Shown: positions 61,663 through 62,678 of the stretch, one piece after another | Layout of the letters: the number at the start of each line of letters is the position of its first letter | Position numbering within the stretch: position 1 is the first letter of the stretch | Source: Pseudomonas sp. GM21 | GTDB lineage: Bacteria; Pseudomonadota; Gammaproteobacteria; Pseudomonadales; Pseudomonadaceae | Direction of reading: 5' to 3' | Length of the DNA stretch: 62,678 nucleotides | Assembly: GCF_000282215.1 (NCBI RefSeq) | Contig: NZ_AKJS01000194.1 | Location: 1 to 62,678, forward strand | Program-made: the position numbers and the translations under genes | Notes under the pieces: model-generated | Told to the model about the DNA's origin: nothing | What the model saw: the letters and a program-made list of their open reading frames with translations, nothing else | Databases searched by the model: none

Positions 61663-62457
61663 ATGAGCAGCGTCAGTCCGTTATCCAGCTTCTCGAAAAA
61701 TGTTCGTCAGCGTGTCAGCCCCGAAGAATGGGAGGTGCGTGTAAAACTGGCCGCGGCCTATCGGCTGGCTGCCCTGTTCAAGTGGACGGACCACATCTAC
61801 ACGCATTTTTCCGCGCGGGTACCGGGGCCAGAAGAGCATTTCCTGATCAATGCCTTCGGGCTACTGTTTGACGAAATCAGCGCTTCCAACCTGGTCAAGG
61901 TCGACATTGATGGCACCATCGTCGACGACCCAACAGGGCTGGGTATCAACCCGGCCGGTTACGTGATCCACAGTGCGATCCACGCTGCGCGTCCTGACCT
62001 GCAAGCGGTGCTGCATACCCATACGCGCGACGGCATCGCGGTATCGGCTCAGCGCAACGGCTTGTTGCCGATTTCCCAGCATGCCATCGGTTTTTCCGGG
62101 CGGGTGGCTTATCACGGTTACGAAGGGGTGGCGCTGGACCTCGACGAGCGCGAGCGACTGGTGGAGGATCTGGGCGACAAGAGCGTGCTCATACTGCGCA
62201 ACCACGGCTTGCTCACTGCTGGCATCAGTGTTGAACATGCGTTCCAGCAACTGCACGTGCTGGAGCGGGCCTGCACTATTCAGATTGCCGCGCAAGCCGC
62301 TGGCAATGTCGAGTTGATCTTCCCGCCAGCCGAGGTGGTGGCCAAGGTCGAGAAACAGGCCGAGGTATTCAAAAGCGGTGACGGACCGGGCGTTGCGCGG
62401 CACTGGAACGCGCTGATTCGGCAGTTGGAGCGCAGTGATACCGATTACAAGAATTGA
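61663..62457 (+). CDS. Class II aldolase/adducin-family protein
   Basis: 264 aa with CAGGAAG upstream of ATG. Class II aldolase fold: zinc-binding His in HTHTRDG and a third His in RNHGLL. KWTDHIYTHFSARVPG and NPAGYVIHSAIHAARPDLQAV are typical. Family members are fuculose-type aldolases, ribulose-phosphate epimerases or adducin-like proteins; the substrate is unknown. It follows the LysR gene by 124 bp and has its own AT-rich promoter with ATTAGCTTAG. Confidence 0.85.
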   Translation: MSSVSPLSSFSKNVRQRVSPEEWEVRVKLAAAYRLAALFKWTDHIYTHFSARVPGPEEHFLINAFGLLFDEISASNLVKVDIDGTIVDDPTGLGINPAGYVIHSAIHAARPDLQAVLHTHTRDGIAVSAQRNGLLPISQHAIGFSGRVAYHGYEGVALDLDERERLVEDLGDKSVLILRNHGLLTAGISVEHAFQQLHVLERACTIQIAAQAAGNVELIFPPAEVVAKVEKQAEVFKSGDGPGVARHWNALIRQLERSDTDYKN

Positions 62458-62507
62458 TCCGCACCACAGGGTTATCTTTCGAGCATAAATCCTGTGCTCG
62501 CCACCGA

Positions 62508-62600
62508 TCAATGTGGGATCGGGTTTGCCCGCGAATGCGGTGTGTCAGTCAGCATCTCTGCTGGATCTGCAGCCGTCTTCGCGGGCAAGCCCTAATGCCA
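62508..62600. repeat. REP palindrome pair
   Basis: ATGTGGGATCGGGTTTGCCCGCGAA and inverse TTCGCGGGCAAGCCC flank a central stretch with CAGTCAGCATC. Typical GTGGGAGCGGG-type REP DNA downstream of the aldolase gene. Confidence 0.75.
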
Positions 62601-62621
62601 GTCAGTTAAGCCGAACCGCAC

Positions 62622-62678
62622 TTTGTAGCAGCTGGCGAAGCCTGCGTTCGGCTGCGCAGCAGTCGTGAAATTAGCCGA
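62622..62678. repeat. GCTGCG-type extragenic palindrome, partial
   Basis: TGTAGCAGCTGGCGAAGCCTGCGTTCGGCTGCGCAGCAG, related to the element at 32810-32915, cut by the window end. Confidence 0.6.

Overview
The window looks like chromosomal DNA of a Pseudomonas of the fluorescens group. Support comes from Pseudomonas-type small families (DUF1652, DUF2790, a DUF6124-like gene), a mexEF-oprN efflux operon, ecotin, typical REP palindromes with GTGGGAGCGGGCTTGC-type arms, and GC-rich codon use with AT-rich islands. All assignments come from reading the sequence; no database search was run.

Layout, left to right. (1) 1-5.7 kb: a tandem pair of 832-aa pentapeptide-repeat proteins whose architecture and C-terminal Cys motif suggest SopA/NleL-type HECT-like E3 ubiquitin ligases, duplicated as a 2,910-bp unit. 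(2) 5.8-13.4 kb: lpxO, ku, a PQQ-type sugar dehydrogenase, a threonine dehydratase without ACT domains behind a leader-peptide attenuator, ecotin, and small Pseudomonas proteins. A multi-hairpin structured RNA candidate precedes the DUF6124-like gene. (3) 13.4-17.6 kb: a T6SS VgrG fused to a DUF2235 (Tle1-like) lipase, with an overlapping DUF2931 lipoprotein as probable immunity protein. (4) 17.8-22.3 kb: a PfkB-family sugar kinase, two PI-PLC-like phosphodiesterases and a glycosyltransferase. (5) 22.3-32.7 kb: a signalling island with a triple-receiver hybrid kinase, CheR- and CheB-type enzymes, a REC-kinase, a lone receiver, and on the other strand a KaiC-like ATPase coupled to another hybrid kinase. 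(6) 32.9-43.5 kb: a TPR protein, an AaeXAB-like FUSC/DUF1656/HlyD exporter and mexEF-oprN. (7) 44.4-62.5 kb: an organosulfur island.

The organosulfur island holds four substrate-binding proteins but only one permease/ATPase pair. It also has two FMN-dependent (NtaA/DszA-type) monooxygenases, an SfnB/DszC-like acyl-CoA-dehydrogenase-fold enzyme, a cytoplasmic BisC-like molybdoenzyme and a D-2-hydroxyacid dehydrogenase. A 3-mercaptopropionate-type thiol dioxygenase is translationally coupled to a four-rhodanese protein and divergent from a LysR regulator, and a class II aldolase ends the island. The likely theme is uptake, S-oxide reduction, oxidative C-S cleavage and thiol/sulfane-sulfur handling. 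Several AT-rich intergenic promoters in the island carry inverted repeats, often with a TTAGC core, which suggests shared control.

The best candidates for something under-described are the tandem SopA-like pair, the structured RNA at about 12.73-12.97 kb, the attenuator on an ACT-less threonine dehydratase, and the organosulfur island with its alternating active/inactive rhodanese protein. No tRNA, rRNA, CRISPR array, prophage or intact insertion sequence was seen.
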